A stretch of 64,000 bases of DNA, from the NCBI GenBank assembly GCA_032160705.1, contig JAVHVE010000002.1, forward strand, positions 69,118 to 133,117. Direction: 5' to 3'. Both the position numbers and the translations under genes were made by a program. Shown one piece after another: positions 1 through 8,918 of this stretch. The stretch is from QHXM01 sp032160705 (GTDB lineage: Bacteria > Acidobacteriota > Blastocatellia > Pyrinomonadales > Pyrinomonadaceae). Positions within the stretch are counted from its first letter, which is position 1; every line of letters begins with the position of its first letter. A model generated the notes under the pieces. It ran no database searches. It saw only the letters and a program-made list of their open reading frames with translations, and was not told the origin of the DNA.

Positions 1-1
1 G

Positions 2-175
2 AAGAACGGCCAGTTTGTTCCAGAGGAAATCCAGATGCTCAAAGACATTGAGGCTTTGCAAGAGCAACACGCTTCCTGCTCAGACGAAGCGCAAAAGAAT
101 CAACTGGCCAAAACAATCAGCGAAAAAGTTTTGAGCTTTAACCTGTTGATGGAAAAACACAAGCGCAGCAGGTGA
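2..175 (+). CDS. C-terminal fragment of an unidentified protein (cut by window edge)
   Basis: An open frame enters from the left edge and ends at TGA 173-175, giving 57 residues. The fragment is hydrophilic, rich in Lys, Gln and Glu, with a likely helical tail (QLAKTISEKVLSFNLLMEKH). No family is recognised. It is taken as coding because it is open from the edge and has ordinary amino-acid composition. The rest of the gene lies outside the window. Confidence 0.5.
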   Translation, partial: KNGQFVPEEIQMLKDIEALQEQHASCSDEAQKNQLAKTISEKVLSFNLLMEKHKRSR

Positions 176-340
176 AGAGAAAAGTTTGACAATCGTGCTC
201 GGCGGCAACTATATTCTGGCCGGATGCGGTCAAGCGCTAAAAAGCTCGCGACTCGCATCACCCCTCGCTCGCCAGTCATCTCCCCCTTAAAAAATAGCGG
301 AGACCGCTTGCTGGTCATCCGTTTTCGAGGACGAGCCATC

Positions 341-1018
341 ATGAAGCTAAAACTATTTGTCTTACTGTTCGCGGTTGTCAGCTATCTGGGGGTGATAGCA
401 TGTAATTCTGCGCCGCCGACGACTGCGCTGGTCAATAACACAGCCACCGCCTCGCCTCCGGCTCCCGACGGCGTTGACCCGCCGCACGCAGTTGACACGG
501 GCGGCAAGGCCATTCCGAACGAGGGTGCGACGCAACCGGACAAACCCGTCATCCTGGCGAAAGACAGCGACGATCCGAAATCCGGCGAATTGAAACCCGA
601 ATCAGCATTTGACCACGTCAAGCACAGCACGCTTCCTCTCTACGGGCCTGATGGTAAAACTGTCGCAGCCTGCATTGATTGCCACCACACGGATCAGCCT
701 GCCGCTCCGAAGGGGATGGGATACTTAGCGAAGTTTGAGCGCAAAGAGGTGTTGACGGCCAAGCAATTGGAAGCCTCGAAAGAGCCTGTGAAGTCTTGTC
801 GGGCCTGCCATTTTCAGGCATCGGCGGAAGAGACAGACGATTATCCGCCGAAGAGCGTGGCCTATCCGAAGGAGATGAACAGGCCGCCTTCGGGCAAGCT
901 GACCAATGAGATTGCTTACCATCTTAACTGCAACACCTGTCACGACGCCGCCAAGAAGCGCGATGCGAAAATCAAAGCGCCGGTAACCTGCGACGACTGC
1001 CACGTCAAGAAAGGATGA
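341..1018 (+). CDS. Tetraheme c-type cytochrome lipoprotein (cytochrome c3/c7-like)
   Basis: A 225-residue exported electron-transfer protein. The N terminus MKLKLFVLLFAVVSYLGVIAC is a lipoprotein signal with a Cys at the end of the hydrophobic stretch. The start at 341 is chosen over an upstream in-frame start at 224 because it places the signal peptide at the N terminus and has GAGGAC upstream. After a Pro/Ala/Thr linker come four CxxCH heme sites (CIDCH, CRACH, CNTCH, CDDCH) and a class III-like FDHVKH segment that may supply axial His ligands. It probably carries electrons at the outer face of a membrane. The partner is unknown; no reductase is adjacent. A strong hairpin follows the stop. 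Confidence 0.85.
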   Translation: MKLKLFVLLFAVVSYLGVIACNSAPPTTALVNNTATASPPAPDGVDPPHAVDTGGKAIPNEGATQPDKPVILAKDSDDPKSGELKPESAFDHVKHSTLPLYGPDGKTVAACIDCHHTDQPAAPKGMGYLAKFERKEVLTAKQLEASKEPVKSCRACHFQASAEETDDYPPKSVAYPKEMNRPPSGKLTNEIAYHLNCNTCHDAAKKRDAKIKAPVTCDDCHVKKG

Positions 1019-1071
1019 AGCTCAAGCGACCTATAGTTTGATTGTAATAGGGCAAGAATGATTTCAAGAGC

Positions 1072-1123
1072 ATAAAAATCGCGCCGGCATAAAACTATGA
1101 ATTTATGCCGACGCGATTTTTAT
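1072..1123. terminator. Bidirectional hairpin terminator between convergent genes
   Basis: Arms 1072-1093 and 1102-1123 are complementary over 22 bases with one mismatch, around an 8-base loop. The stem is GC-rich at its core and flanked by A-run and T-run on the two sides, so it can act on both strands, between the cytochrome gene (+) and the lipoprotein gene (-). Confidence 0.85.
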
Positions 1124-1182
1124 GAGGAGCTTGAGACCTTAGCTAATGATAAGAAATTTATCTTCTTGTTACAGTCAGAAGA

Positions 1183-1641
1183 TTAGAAGTCACAGCCGAA
1201 AGATTTCATAGACTGTCGGGCTTGCTCGGCTGACATCTTGCACCCTTGCGCGAGACCAGCCTTGCCCTGTGGAGTAGCAGCGGCCTGACGCCATGAATCG
1301 CGCCACTGCTTGAGGGAAGCATTAAACTGCGCCCGCGCGGCTTGCGGAACTTTGCCGGAAATACAGGCTTCGTATTTCGCTATAAAATCGTCGCATTCAG
1401 GAACGCCTATTTTATCTCCGCTGCCGACGGTCGTTGTGGTCGTGGCCGGAGTGGTGGTTGTCGCAGGGGTACTGGTTGTCGTCGCCGGAGTGCTCGTCGT
1501 TGTAGTTGTCGTAGTCGTCGCTGTCTGATTGCTCCCGGTCGCATTGGTGGAGTTAGTCGTTGTCTCCGAGCTGCCGCAAGCGGCAAACAGCAGCGCGCAG
1601 GAAAGAGATAGTGCCAGGGAAACGAAACTTCTTTTAAGCAT
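1183..1641 (-). CDS. Small Thr-rich lipoprotein
   Basis: A 152-residue predicted lipoprotein: signal peptide ending in LLFAAC, then a low-complexity linker of Thr, Ser, Ala and Pro (about residues 28-72, with repeated TTTSTPAT blocks) and a compact C-terminal domain with four Cys (ECDDFIAKYEACI, GCKMS, SFGCDF) that could form two disulfides. The linker probably lifts the domain off the membrane. No enzyme motif is present and the function is unknown. The purine-rich GGAGAATTCCC just before the start is a plausible ribosome site. Confidence 0.75.
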   Translation of the reverse strand: MLKRSFVSLALSLSCALLFAACGSSETTTNSTNATGSNQTATTTTTTTTSTPATTTSTPATTTTPATTTTTVGSGDKIGVPECDDFIAKYEACISGKVPQAARAQFNASLKQWRDSWRQAAATPQGKAGLAQGCKMSAEQARQSMKSFGCDF

Positions 1642-1839
1642 TGGGAATTCTCCTTAAGAATTCAGACCGGCAGGGCCGGGCAAACTGAATGGGGAAATGG
1701 AAAAAGCGTGTGCATGATACACGATGAGCAGGATGATTTGAAAACTCACGTGGGTCACCGGTGAAACGGCGCGAGGCGCTCTCTTAAGCAAGCAAATCTG
1801 CTGGTTGATTAAACTCTGAAACGAAGAGATAATCCGCAC

Positions 1840-2358
1840 ATGAGAAATTTTCTGCTTTCATCCATGCTCGTTGGGGCAATGCTCGTCTGCGGCGCGTGCG
1901 GCTCGTCCGAGCAGCAAAAATCTGTAGCCGGGGGCGCAGAAGCGATGCCGACAGCAACCGTTAAGACGCCCGCTCAATCTGCACAGACGAATGATGCGCC
2001 GCCTGTCGCGGTCGCGCACGGAGCGCCAACGTCTAACAGCAGCGCACCGCCGCAGAGCGGGCAGCCCGGCACGGACACTGCTGCACTCGATAAAAAAATA
2101 GAGCAGGTGGAGACCAAGGCAAAAGCACTGAACGCAACACAGGCCGACAAGCAAGCTGCCGCTGCCGCTTACCTCGAACGCGGCAACATCTTCTACAACG
2201 CGGGCAATCCGAGCCTCTACAAATTCGCGCTCCGCGATTTCCGCCGCACGCTGCGCTTTGATCCGAACAACGAGGAAGCGCGCGCCAAGCAGCAACAGAT
2301 CGTCGAGATTTATCAATCCATGAACCGACCCGTTCCCGATTTAGGCAACGAACCCTAG
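1840..2358 (+). CDS. Lipoprotein with a TPR-like C-terminal domain
   Basis: A 172-residue predicted lipoprotein with signal MRNFLLSSMLVGAMLVCGAC, an Ala/Pro/Thr/Gln-rich linker, and a C-terminal helical region (about 100-165) including YLERGNIFYNAGN and FALRDFRRTLRFDPNNEEA. The latter has tetratricopeptide-repeat spacing and the typical DPNN turn. TPR proteins bind partner proteins; the partner here is unknown. It lies 45 bases upstream of the zinc peptidase gene on the same strand and may be co-transcribed with it. Confidence 0.75.
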   Translation: MRNFLLSSMLVGAMLVCGACGSSEQQKSVAGGAEAMPTATVKTPAQSAQTNDAPPVAVAHGAPTSNSSAPPQSGQPGTDTAALDKKIEQVETKAKALNATQADKQAAAAAYLERGNIFYNAGNPSLYKFALRDFRRTLRFDPNNEEARAKQQQIVEIYQSMNRPVPDLGNEP

Positions 2359-2403
2359 CGGAAGCTTTCAAGCAAGTTCATCAATTCCAATCAGAGGTAA
2401 GTC

Positions 2404-4548
2404 ATGTGCCCTACCCTTCTCCGCACGTCCGTTATTCTCTGTCTTTCATTCGCATTGGTCACCAATAGTACGGCAATAACGCGCGCGACGGTGCACCCCG
2501 CCACATCGAGCGTCAGGGCGCAGCAGGGAGGAACGCTTTTGCCCTGGATGAAAGAATCAATAACCAAACTCGAAGCCGAGTTGTCCGCCAAATACGGTGA
2601 GGGACAGCGTGCTCGCTTGCAGCGCGGCTTGAAGCAGGTGGCGAATTTCTGGCGCTCCGAAGACGGCGAGGCAGGCGTCTTCGAGGATTTTGTGCGGACG
2701 CATTTTGCGGGCGACCAACCGACGCTCGACACCGTGTTCGAGCGATTCCAACACAACCTTGAGCAGGTGGACGGCCACATGCAGGAGATTGGCCGCGAGT
2801 TTCGCCAGCAATCCGATCTAGACCTCGGCGCGATTCTCCCCTTCGATGAATTGTTCGCGGGCTATGATCCGTCGGCGCACACGACAGACGATTTCTTCCA
2901 GAACAAAATCGCCTTCGTCGTCCTCCTCAATTTTCCTTTGACCACGCTTGACGAGCGATTGACGCAGGGCGAGAAATGGTCGCGGCGGCAGTGGGCGGAA
3001 ACAAGGCTCGCGCAGCGTTTCTCGAAGCGTATCCCGGCTGAAGTTAATCTCGCTATCGCGCAGGCTTCGTCTGAAGTGGATCGCTACATCGCCGAGTACA
3101 ACATCTGGATGCATCACATTATCAGCGACAAAGGCGAACGGCTCTTTCCGCCGAAGATGCGCCTGCTCTCGCATTGGAATCTGCGCGACCAGATCAAAGC
3201 CGATTACAGCGCTGGCCCTGACGGCCTGGCGAAACAGCGCGCGATTCAACAGGTGATGGAGCGCATCGTCACGCAGACCATCCCTGAAGTGGTCGTCAAC
3301 AATCCGGCAGTGGACTGGAATCCGTTTACGAACGAAGTCAAGACGGCTACCGTGAAGGACTCAGACGAACCGTCGAACACCAATGCCATAGGTAAAGTGC
3401 CGACTAACGCTCCTGAGCCAAACACGCGCTACGCGAAACTTCTGCTGGCGTTTCAGGCTTCGAGAAAAGTAGATCCTTATTCGCCGACCGCGCCGACGCT
3501 GATTGCGCGTCGCTTCGACGAAAACCGTGAGATACCCGAAGCGCGCGTCCAGCAGATGTTCGAGCAGGTGCTTTCATCTCCGCTCGTTCCAGAGGTCGCC
3601 AAACTTATCGAGCAGCGGTTGCAACGCCCGCTCGAACCTTTCGACATCTGGTACAACGGCTTTCGCCCGCGCGGCACCTACACGGAAACCCAACTGGACG
3701 AAATCGTCCAGAAGAAATATCCGACCGCCGAAGCTTACAAGAAAGAGATTCCGAATCTTCTGACGCAGCTCGGCTTCACCAAAGAGCGCGCCGAATATTT
3801 AGCCAACAACATCGTCGTTGACCCGGCGCGCGGCTCAGGCCACGCCCTGGGCGCGAGTATGCGGCAGGCCAAAGCGCACCTGCGGACGCGGGTTGGCAAA
3901 ACTGGCATGGACTACAAAGGCTTCAACATCGCTGTCCATGAAATGGGGCATAACGTCGAGCAGACTTTTTCGCTCAATAACATTGACTACTACACGCTTC
4001 AGGGCGTGCCCAACACTGCGTTCACGGAAGCGCTCGCCTTCGTCTTTCAGGGACATGATCTCGAACTGTTAGGACTGACCAAGCCGGACGCGAAGACCCG
4101 CGCCTTGAAGACGCTCGACGATTTTTGGGGAGCTTACGAGATTGCCGGAGTGGCGCTCGTGGACATGGCCGTCTGGCACTGGATGTACGACCATCCCACA
4201 GCCACGCCAGCCGAATTGAAAGAGGCAACAATCAAGATTGCCAAAGATACCTGGAACAAATATTACGCGCCTGTCTTCAAGAAGCGCGATGTCGTCCTGC
4301 TCGGCATCTATTCGCACATGATTGATTCATTCCTCTACCTGCCGGATTACCCAATCGGCCACATGATCGCATTTCAAATTGAGGAGCAGATGGAGAAGGC
4401 CGGGAACATCGGCTCAGAGTTTGAGCGGATGGCTGTGGTCGGCAACGTTGTCCCCGATCTCTGGATGAAGAAAGCAACGGGCGCACCCGTCGGCCCGGAA
4501 GCTCTCCTCGCGGCAACGCGCCGGGCGCTCAAGGAAATTACGCCTTGA
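2404..4548 (+). CDS. Secreted zinc metallopeptidase-like protein (gluzincin, M3-like arrangement)
   Basis: A 714-residue protein with a short N-terminal hydrophobic stretch that could be a signal peptide. The zinc signature is HEMGH at residues 512-516, with a candidate third ligand Glu-542 in TEALAF, 26 residues later, as in M3-like gluzincins. The rest is mostly helical and matches no peptidase I can name. Acidic residues and Arg are abundant and Cys is absent from the centre. The start ATG 2404 has AGAGG upstream. It would hydrolyse peptides or proteins in the cell envelope; the substrate is unknown. A lipoprotein gene precedes it and probably shares its transcript. Confidence 0.7.
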   Translation: MCPTLLRTSVILCLSFALVTNSTAITRATVHPATSSVRAQQGGTLLPWMKESITKLEAELSAKYGEGQRARLQRGLKQVANFWRSEDGEAGVFEDFVRTHFAGDQPTLDTVFERFQHNLEQVDGHMQEIGREFRQQSDLDLGAILPFDELFAGYDPSAHTTDDFFQNKIAFVVLLNFPLTTLDERLTQGEKWSRRQWAETRLAQRFSKRIPAEVNLAIAQASSEVDRYIAEYNIWMHHIISDKGERLFPPKMRLLSHWNLRDQIKADYSAGPDGLAKQRAIQQVMERIVTQTIPEVVVNNPAVDWNPFTNEVKTATVKDSDEPSNTNAIGKVPTNAPEPNTRYAKLLLAFQASRKVDPYSPTAPTLIARRFDENREIPEARVQQMFEQVLSSPLVPEVAKLIEQRLQRPLEPFDIWYNGFRPRGTYTETQLDEIVQKKYPTAEAYKKEIPNLLTQLGFTKERAEYLANNIVVDPARGSGHALGASMRQAKAHLRTRVGKTGMDYKGFNIAVHEMGHNVEQTFSLNNIDYYTLQGVPNTAFTEALAFVFQGHDLELLGLTKPDAKTRALKTLDDFWGAYEIAGVALVDMAVWHWMYDHPTATPAELKEATIKIAKDTWNKYYAPVFKKRDVVLLGIYSHMIDSFLYLPDYPIGHMIAFQIEEQMEKAGNIGSEFERMAVVGNVVPDLWMKKATGAPVGPEALLAATRRALKEITP

Positions 4549-4708
4549 AGAAGTTCTCCAGCAGATTGCTTTGATTCGATGGCGGCATGACACACACTCC
4601 GACTTGAGTCGCCGGGTGGTGTCTTCATGGAAGTTGCTGCCGATAGGCATACCACTCCCTGGAGTCAAGGTCTGCGGAGACTCCTCATGCTTGAATTGGA
4701 TTAAGACG

Positions 4709-4939
4709 TTACTTCGCGGGGGTTCTACAACCGCCAGTGCAGCACTCATTACAGAATGCGTACGCTGCTTCGCACAGAGGTTGGTCGCCTCCATTTTTCA
4801 CGCAATCCTTGTATGTCGCTTTGCAGTCTTTTTGACAGGCTTTTATCTGTTCGGGGGTGGGGCCCTGTGTCAGGGAAGTCGCACCCGAGAAGGCCACGAG
4901 CAACAGGGAAAACAAGAGGGCTAATCCTAGACGTTTCAT
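4709..4939 (-). CDS. Small secreted Cys-rich protein
   Basis: A 76-residue protein with a clear signal peptide (MKRLGLALLFSLLLVAFSGA) and a mature part with eight Cys in the pattern CQKDCKATYKDC...C...CNECC...C. The paired spacing suggests a helical hairpin held by disulfides or a metal site. It is convergent with the peptidase gene. No family is recognised. Confidence comes from the coherent signal peptide plus Cys pattern. Confidence 0.65.
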   Translation of the reverse strand: MKRLGLALLFSLLLVAFSGATSLTQGPTPEQIKACQKDCKATYKDCVKNGGDQPLCEAAYAFCNECCTGGCRTPAK

Positions 4940-5039
4940 TTGTCACCTCTGAGGTTTTGGAATGGGTGGAAAGTCGGGCGCAGTATACACCCGCAACCGG
5001 CTCTGGCGAAGGAAATTTGGGAACGTGGGGTTTGCTCGA

Positions 5040-7556
5040 TTATGCTTCGGCGCGCTCGCCATCAAGAGCAGTTGTGCTAATGGTTGGGCGCAGGCTAATG
5101 ACGACAGACTTTGAAGCGGGTGTGTTGCTTTTTTCGGCCACGCTGCCAATGGGAACCAGAACGTTCGCTTCCGGGAAGTAGGTCGCGGCGCAGCCGACGG
5201 GAATGCTGTAGGGGACGACGACGAAGCGCGGGGCTGTGCGCTGCTCGTCCTCGAAGTGGCTGGTGAGGTCAACGAGCTGTCCTTCAGTGAGCCCCGCTTC
5301 TGCTATGTCCTGCGGATTGAGGAAGACGACGCGGCGACCCTGATAGATTCCGCGATAGCGATCATCAAGACCGTAGATGGTCGTGTTGAATTGATCGTGG
5401 CTGCGCATCGTCATCATCAGGAATTGACCGGGACGAAGATTGTGTCGTGGCAGATCGTGAACGGTGAAGTTCGCCTTACCGCTCGCGGTCTTGAATTGCC
5501 GCTCGCGCGCAAAGTTAGGAAGATAAAACCCTCCCGGCTCACGCACTCTCCGGTTGTAATCTTCAAAGCCCGGAATGACTCGCTCGATTGACGAGCGGAT
5601 CAGATCATAGTTTGCGCCCCAAGCGAGCCAGTTTACACGGGTTCGCTCACCTAAAGTTTCTGCCGCGAGGCGCGCCACGATTGCGGGTTCGCTCAAGAGA
5701 TGCGGGGAGGCAGGCGCTAAAGACCCGCGCGAAGATTGCACCACCCCCATAGAGTTTTCGGAACTGACGAACTGCGGCACGGTCGCCTGCACGTCAACTT
5801 CCGTGCGTCCGAGACACGGCAATATCAATGCCTGCTCGCCCGTGATGAGATGCGCGCGGTTGAGCTTGGTCGAGACGTGAACTGTCAGGCGACAATGACG
5901 CAGACTTTGAGCCGTGTACTCCGTATCGGGCGTCGCGGAAAGGAAATTGCCGCCGAGTGCGAAGAAGACTTTCCCTTTGCCCGCATACATCGCCTTGATT
6001 GCTTCGACCGTGTCATAACCGTATTCGCGCGGCGGCTCAAAATCAAATTCTTTCGAGAGGCTATTGAGAAACGCTTCGGTCGGGCGTTCCCAGATGCCCA
6101 TCGTGCGGTCGCCCTGCACGTTTGAGTGCCCGCGCACAGGGCACACGCCCGCGCCGGGAAGTCCTATCTGCCCGCGCAGCAGGAGCAGGTTGACGATCTC
6201 CTGAATGTTGGCGACAGCGTTTTTGTGCTGTGTGAGTCCCATCGCCCAGCAGCAGATTGTCCTCTCCGAACGCATCATGATTTCGGCAGCCTGGCGTATC
6301 TGCTCACGACCGATTCCGCTTTGCTCGACGATTTCATCCCAGTTCACACGCCGGAGCGCTTCGGCGAAACTCTCAAAACCGTCGGTCTGTTCCTTGATGA
6401 ACTCGTGGTCGAGCACAGTGCCTGGCTTGCGCTCTTCTTCTTCGAGCATCTCTTTCATGATGCCTTTAAGAAGCGCGACATCGCCATTGATGCGAACCTG
6501 TAGAAAGAGGTCTGCCAGTTCAGTTCCCTTGCCCAACATCCCGAAAATTTCCTGCGGGTGCTTGAAGCGCGTCGTGCCAACTTCGGGCAGCGGGTTGATG
6601 TGAACAATCTTGCAGCCTCGCCGCTTCGCTTTTTGCAGGGCGGTCAACATGCGCGGGTGATTCGTGCCCGGGTTTTGGCCGATGACGAAGATGGCATCCG
6701 TGTGGTCGAAATCTTCGAGGGTGACAGTTCCCTTGCCGATGCCGATGGTTTCCGTCAATGCCGACCCGCTCGATTCGTGGCACATGTTCGAGCAGTCCGG
6801 GAGATTGTTCGTGCCAAACTGTCGGACGAAAAGCTGGTAGAGAAATGCAGCTTCGTTGCTGGTGCGCCCGGAAGTGTAGAAGATGGCTTCATCAGGCGAG
6901 GCGAGCGCGTTCAATTCTCTGGCGATGAGCGCGAATGCTTCGTCCCAACTGACAGGCTCGTAGTGCGTGGCTTGGTTCTTGAGCAGCATCGGATGCGTGA
7001 GCCGTCCCTGCTTGCCGAGCCAGAAATCAGATTGCTTTGATAGTTCCTCAATGCTCCACTCGCGGAAGAATTCGGGCGTGACGCGCCGCAGGGTTGCTTC
7101 TTCGGCGACGGCCTTCGCGCCGTTTTCACAGAACTCCGCGTGCGAGCGTTCACCATCGGGCTCAGGCCACGCGCATCCCGGACAATCAAAGCCATCTTTT
7201 TGATTGACGCTGAGCAATGTTTTGAGACTGCGTCGTGCGCCCATCTCGCGCCACGCGTGCTTGACGGTCTGGATGATTGCCGGAATGCCTCCGGCCACAC
7301 CGCCCGCCTCTTTAATCTCGATTCCCGAAATTTCAACGGGCGGCTGCGCGTTGATGCTCAACCCGTGAGCGGTTGTTTCCTGAAGTCTCTGATTGAATTC
7401 TTCAACCGGATTGTTGTTGGACGAAGGCGCAGCTTCAGCCTCGATTTTTCGCTCGGCTTCGCCCTCGTGCGGCGTGACGTTGTAGTGCGTGGGCTGCGCT
7501 GCGCTGGCGATCTCTTCCGTCGCGCGTTCCTCTTCCGTTCTCTGCTGCTTACTCAT
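5040..7556 (-). CDS. Molybdopterin oxidoreductase, FdhF/YdeP-like formate dehydrogenase alpha homolog
   Basis: An 838-residue protein of the bis-MGD oxidoreductase superfamily, closest in visible motifs to the YdeP/FdhF-like group: DCPGCAWPEP near the N terminus with a later FCENG (three Cys, probable Fe-S ligands), SNMCHESSGSAL, GQNPGTNHPRML, and a C-terminal domain with RSHDQFNTTIYGLDDRYRG. It lacks a Tat signal, so it is probably cytoplasmic. The first 100 residues are a hydrophilic extension. GGGAG lies upstream of ATG 7556. Members of this group are often annotated as formate dehydrogenases, but substrates are poorly known; no fdhD, beta or gamma subunit is adjacent. It appears to be a single-gene unit. 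Confidence 0.85.
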   Translation of the reverse strand: MSKQQRTEEERATEEIASAAQPTHYNVTPHEGEAERKIEAEAAPSSNNNPVEEFNQRLQETTAHGLSINAQPPVEISGIEIKEAGGVAGGIPAIIQTVKHAWREMGARRSLKTLLSVNQKDGFDCPGCAWPEPDGERSHAEFCENGAKAVAEEATLRRVTPEFFREWSIEELSKQSDFWLGKQGRLTHPMLLKNQATHYEPVSWDEAFALIARELNALASPDEAIFYTSGRTSNEAAFLYQLFVRQFGTNNLPDCSNMCHESSGSALTETIGIGKGTVTLEDFDHTDAIFVIGQNPGTNHPRMLTALQKAKRRGCKIVHINPLPEVGTTRFKHPQEIFGMLGKGTELADLFLQVRINGDVALLKGIMKEMLEEEERKPGTVLDHEFIKEQTDGFESFAEALRRVNWDEIVEQSGIGREQIRQAAEIMMRSERTICCWAMGLTQHKNAVANIQEIVNLLLLRGQIGLPGAGVCPVRGHSNVQGDRTMGIWERPTEAFLNSLSKEFDFEPPREYGYDTVEAIKAMYAGKGKVFFALGGNFLSATPDTEYTAQSLRHCRLTVHVSTKLNRAHLITGEQALILPCLGRTEVDVQATVPQFVSSENSMGVVQSSRGSLAPASPHLLSEPAIVARLAAETLGERTRVNWLAWGANYDLIRSSIERVIPGFEDYNRRVREPGGFYLPNFARERQFKTASGKANFTVHDLPRHNLRPGQFLMMTMRSHDQFNTTIYGLDDRYRGIYQGRRVVFLNPQDIAEAGLTEGQLVDLTSHFEDEQRTAPRFVVVPYSIPVGCAATYFPEANVLVPIGSVAEKSNTPASKSVVISLRPTISTTALDGERAEA

Positions 7557-7592
7557 TTAATCTCCCGCCTTGAGCAGGAATTTTAGCACTAT

Positions 7593-7808
7593 GACCCTGA
7601 AAGGGTCACATACAGTAGCCAGGGGTAAGCGCGTCAGCGCGCCACCCCTGGAATGACGATGATAAAGAATCCGACCCTGAAAGGGTCGCACCTCAACATT
7701 GAATGTGCGACCCTTTCAGGGTCGGAATTATTTATCACGTCCAACCGGGGGCGGCGCAAACCTACGGTTTGCTTGCCCCCGGCTACTGTATGTGACCCTT
7801 TCAGGGTC
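7593..7808. repeat. Concentric palindrome element 1
   Basis: Four copies of the palindrome GACCCT-NNN-AGGGTC lie at 7593-7607, 7673-7687, 7709-7723 and 7794-7808. The first two have loop GAA and the last two have loop TTC. They sit in mirrored arms: 7593-7620 pairs with 7781-7808 over 28 bases, and inside it 7671-7691 pairs with 7705-7725 over 21 bases. Further palindromes (GGGGTAAGCGCG side, and a CCGGGGGC...GCCCCCGG hairpin at 7744-7783) fill the space. No protein is credible here. Confidence 0.85.
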
Positions 7809-7851
7809 AGAGAACACGCGCTGATTGGCGAATTTGGCTGAAGGTGGCTTT

Positions 7852-8877
7852 TTAAGGAATTACTTTGAGCGTAATCTCTTGGCTTAAACCCAGCACAAAC
7901 TTTTCCCACTTCTTCTGGAAAGCCGTCATGTCAGATTCGCCCAGAACTGATTGAAGAGTTTGATAGCCGGTCGGGTCTTCACCGCGATGCGCGTAAAACT
8001 CTTTGTAGAACTTGACGAGCAAGCCTCGCTCCTGAAGATAGTAACAAAGGTAACGCGCCTGTCCGTAGTTCGTGCCCTTGTCCTCATTATAAAAGGCGCT
8101 GGTCGTCGTCGCTGTCAGCGTCTTGAAGGAGGGAACAGCCCCGTCTCTGATGGCTCGCTGCAATCCCGGCAGACGCCAGTTGGTGTAGCCGTAGATGTGG
8201 CCGTCCTGCTCGCCACTCTGCTCATAGAGCGATCCCAGTCCTTCGTTGAACCACGCGGGACAATCGGGGAAGTTGGCCTCGACGAAAGGATGGACGATTT
8301 CATGCACGAGCGTGCCGCCGCCGGTTTCGATATTCATGATGAGCGCCTTGTGCGCGCTCGAATAGTAGCCGTAAGGAGTGTCGGGTTCATCACCAAAAAG
8401 CGAGCGCGTATGTTTCCTGTAAGACGCTTCGTTTTTGAAGAGCCAGATGTCCAGAATCTCCAACGGGTCTTTCTCGAAATAGTCCTGCTTGAGTTTCGAG
8501 ACAGCCCAGCGGACAGTTTCAGATTGCGACTTGACGGCAGCGAATGTGCCGTCGCCGATGACGACGAAAGGAGCTTGCACGATGATCGTGAACTCGCGCC
8601 CCGGTATCTTCCGCCTGAGCGCGGCGATGTGGCGTGCGAATTCCGCAGTCGTGAAGTCAGAGCTTCGCCCGGATTCCCTGACGGGCTGAGATTCTGATTC
8701 TTTAACCAGTGGAGGTTCTGTTTGGCTCGGTGGAAGCTCCGCGTGATGAGAGGGCTGCTTGCCTGTTGTTTGACGGATGCTGAAGTAGAGGGTGGGAATA
8801 AGGACGAGCACGGAGAGCGCCAGCGGCGCAAAGAAGACAAAGGGACTGCGGTTCGGCGTTTGGAATTTCTGGCTCAT
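7852..8877 (-). CDS. Membrane-anchored metallopeptidase-like protein (HEIVH...NEG)
   Basis: A 341-residue protein with one N-terminal membrane segment (about 12-33), a Pro/Ser/Glu-rich linker and an extracytoplasmic zincin-like domain. The zinc site is HEIVH at 192-196 with NEGLGSLYE (Glu-212) downstream, the arrangement seen in peptidase-MA/M1-like gluzincins. It lies downstream of the REC-PAS-GGDEF-EAL gene on the same strand, with 41 bases between them, so the two may be co-transcribed. The substrate cannot be inferred. Confidence 0.7.
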   Translation of the reverse strand: MSQKFQTPNRSPFVFFAPLALSVLVLIPTLYFSIRQTTGKQPSHHAELPPSQTEPPLVKESESQPVRESGRSSDFTTAEFARHIAALRRKIPGREFTIIVQAPFVVIGDGTFAAVKSQSETVRWAVSKLKQDYFEKDPLEILDIWLFKNEASYRKHTRSLFGDEPDTPYGYYSSAHKALIMNIETGGGTLVHEIVHPFVEANFPDCPAWFNEGLGSLYEQSGEQDGHIYGYTNWRLPGLQRAIRDGAVPSFKTLTATTTSAFYNEDKGTNYGQARYLCYYLQERGLLVKFYKEFYAHRGEDPTGYQTLQSVLGESDMTAFQKKWEKFVLGLSQEITLKVIP

Positions 8878-8918
8878 CGAATGTTAGACGGCTGCCGCCG
8901 CCGGGTTTTTGCCGGATG

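Noticed and set aside
100..342. Open frame on the minus strand opposite the cytochrome upstream region
   Set aside because: No signal, motif or ribosome site; overlaps the supported partial gene and cytochrome leader.
7634..7909. Open frames across palindrome element 1
   Set aside because: The predicted peptides are translations of the GACCCT-NNN-AGGGTC repeats (for example CDPFRVG) and have no protein character.
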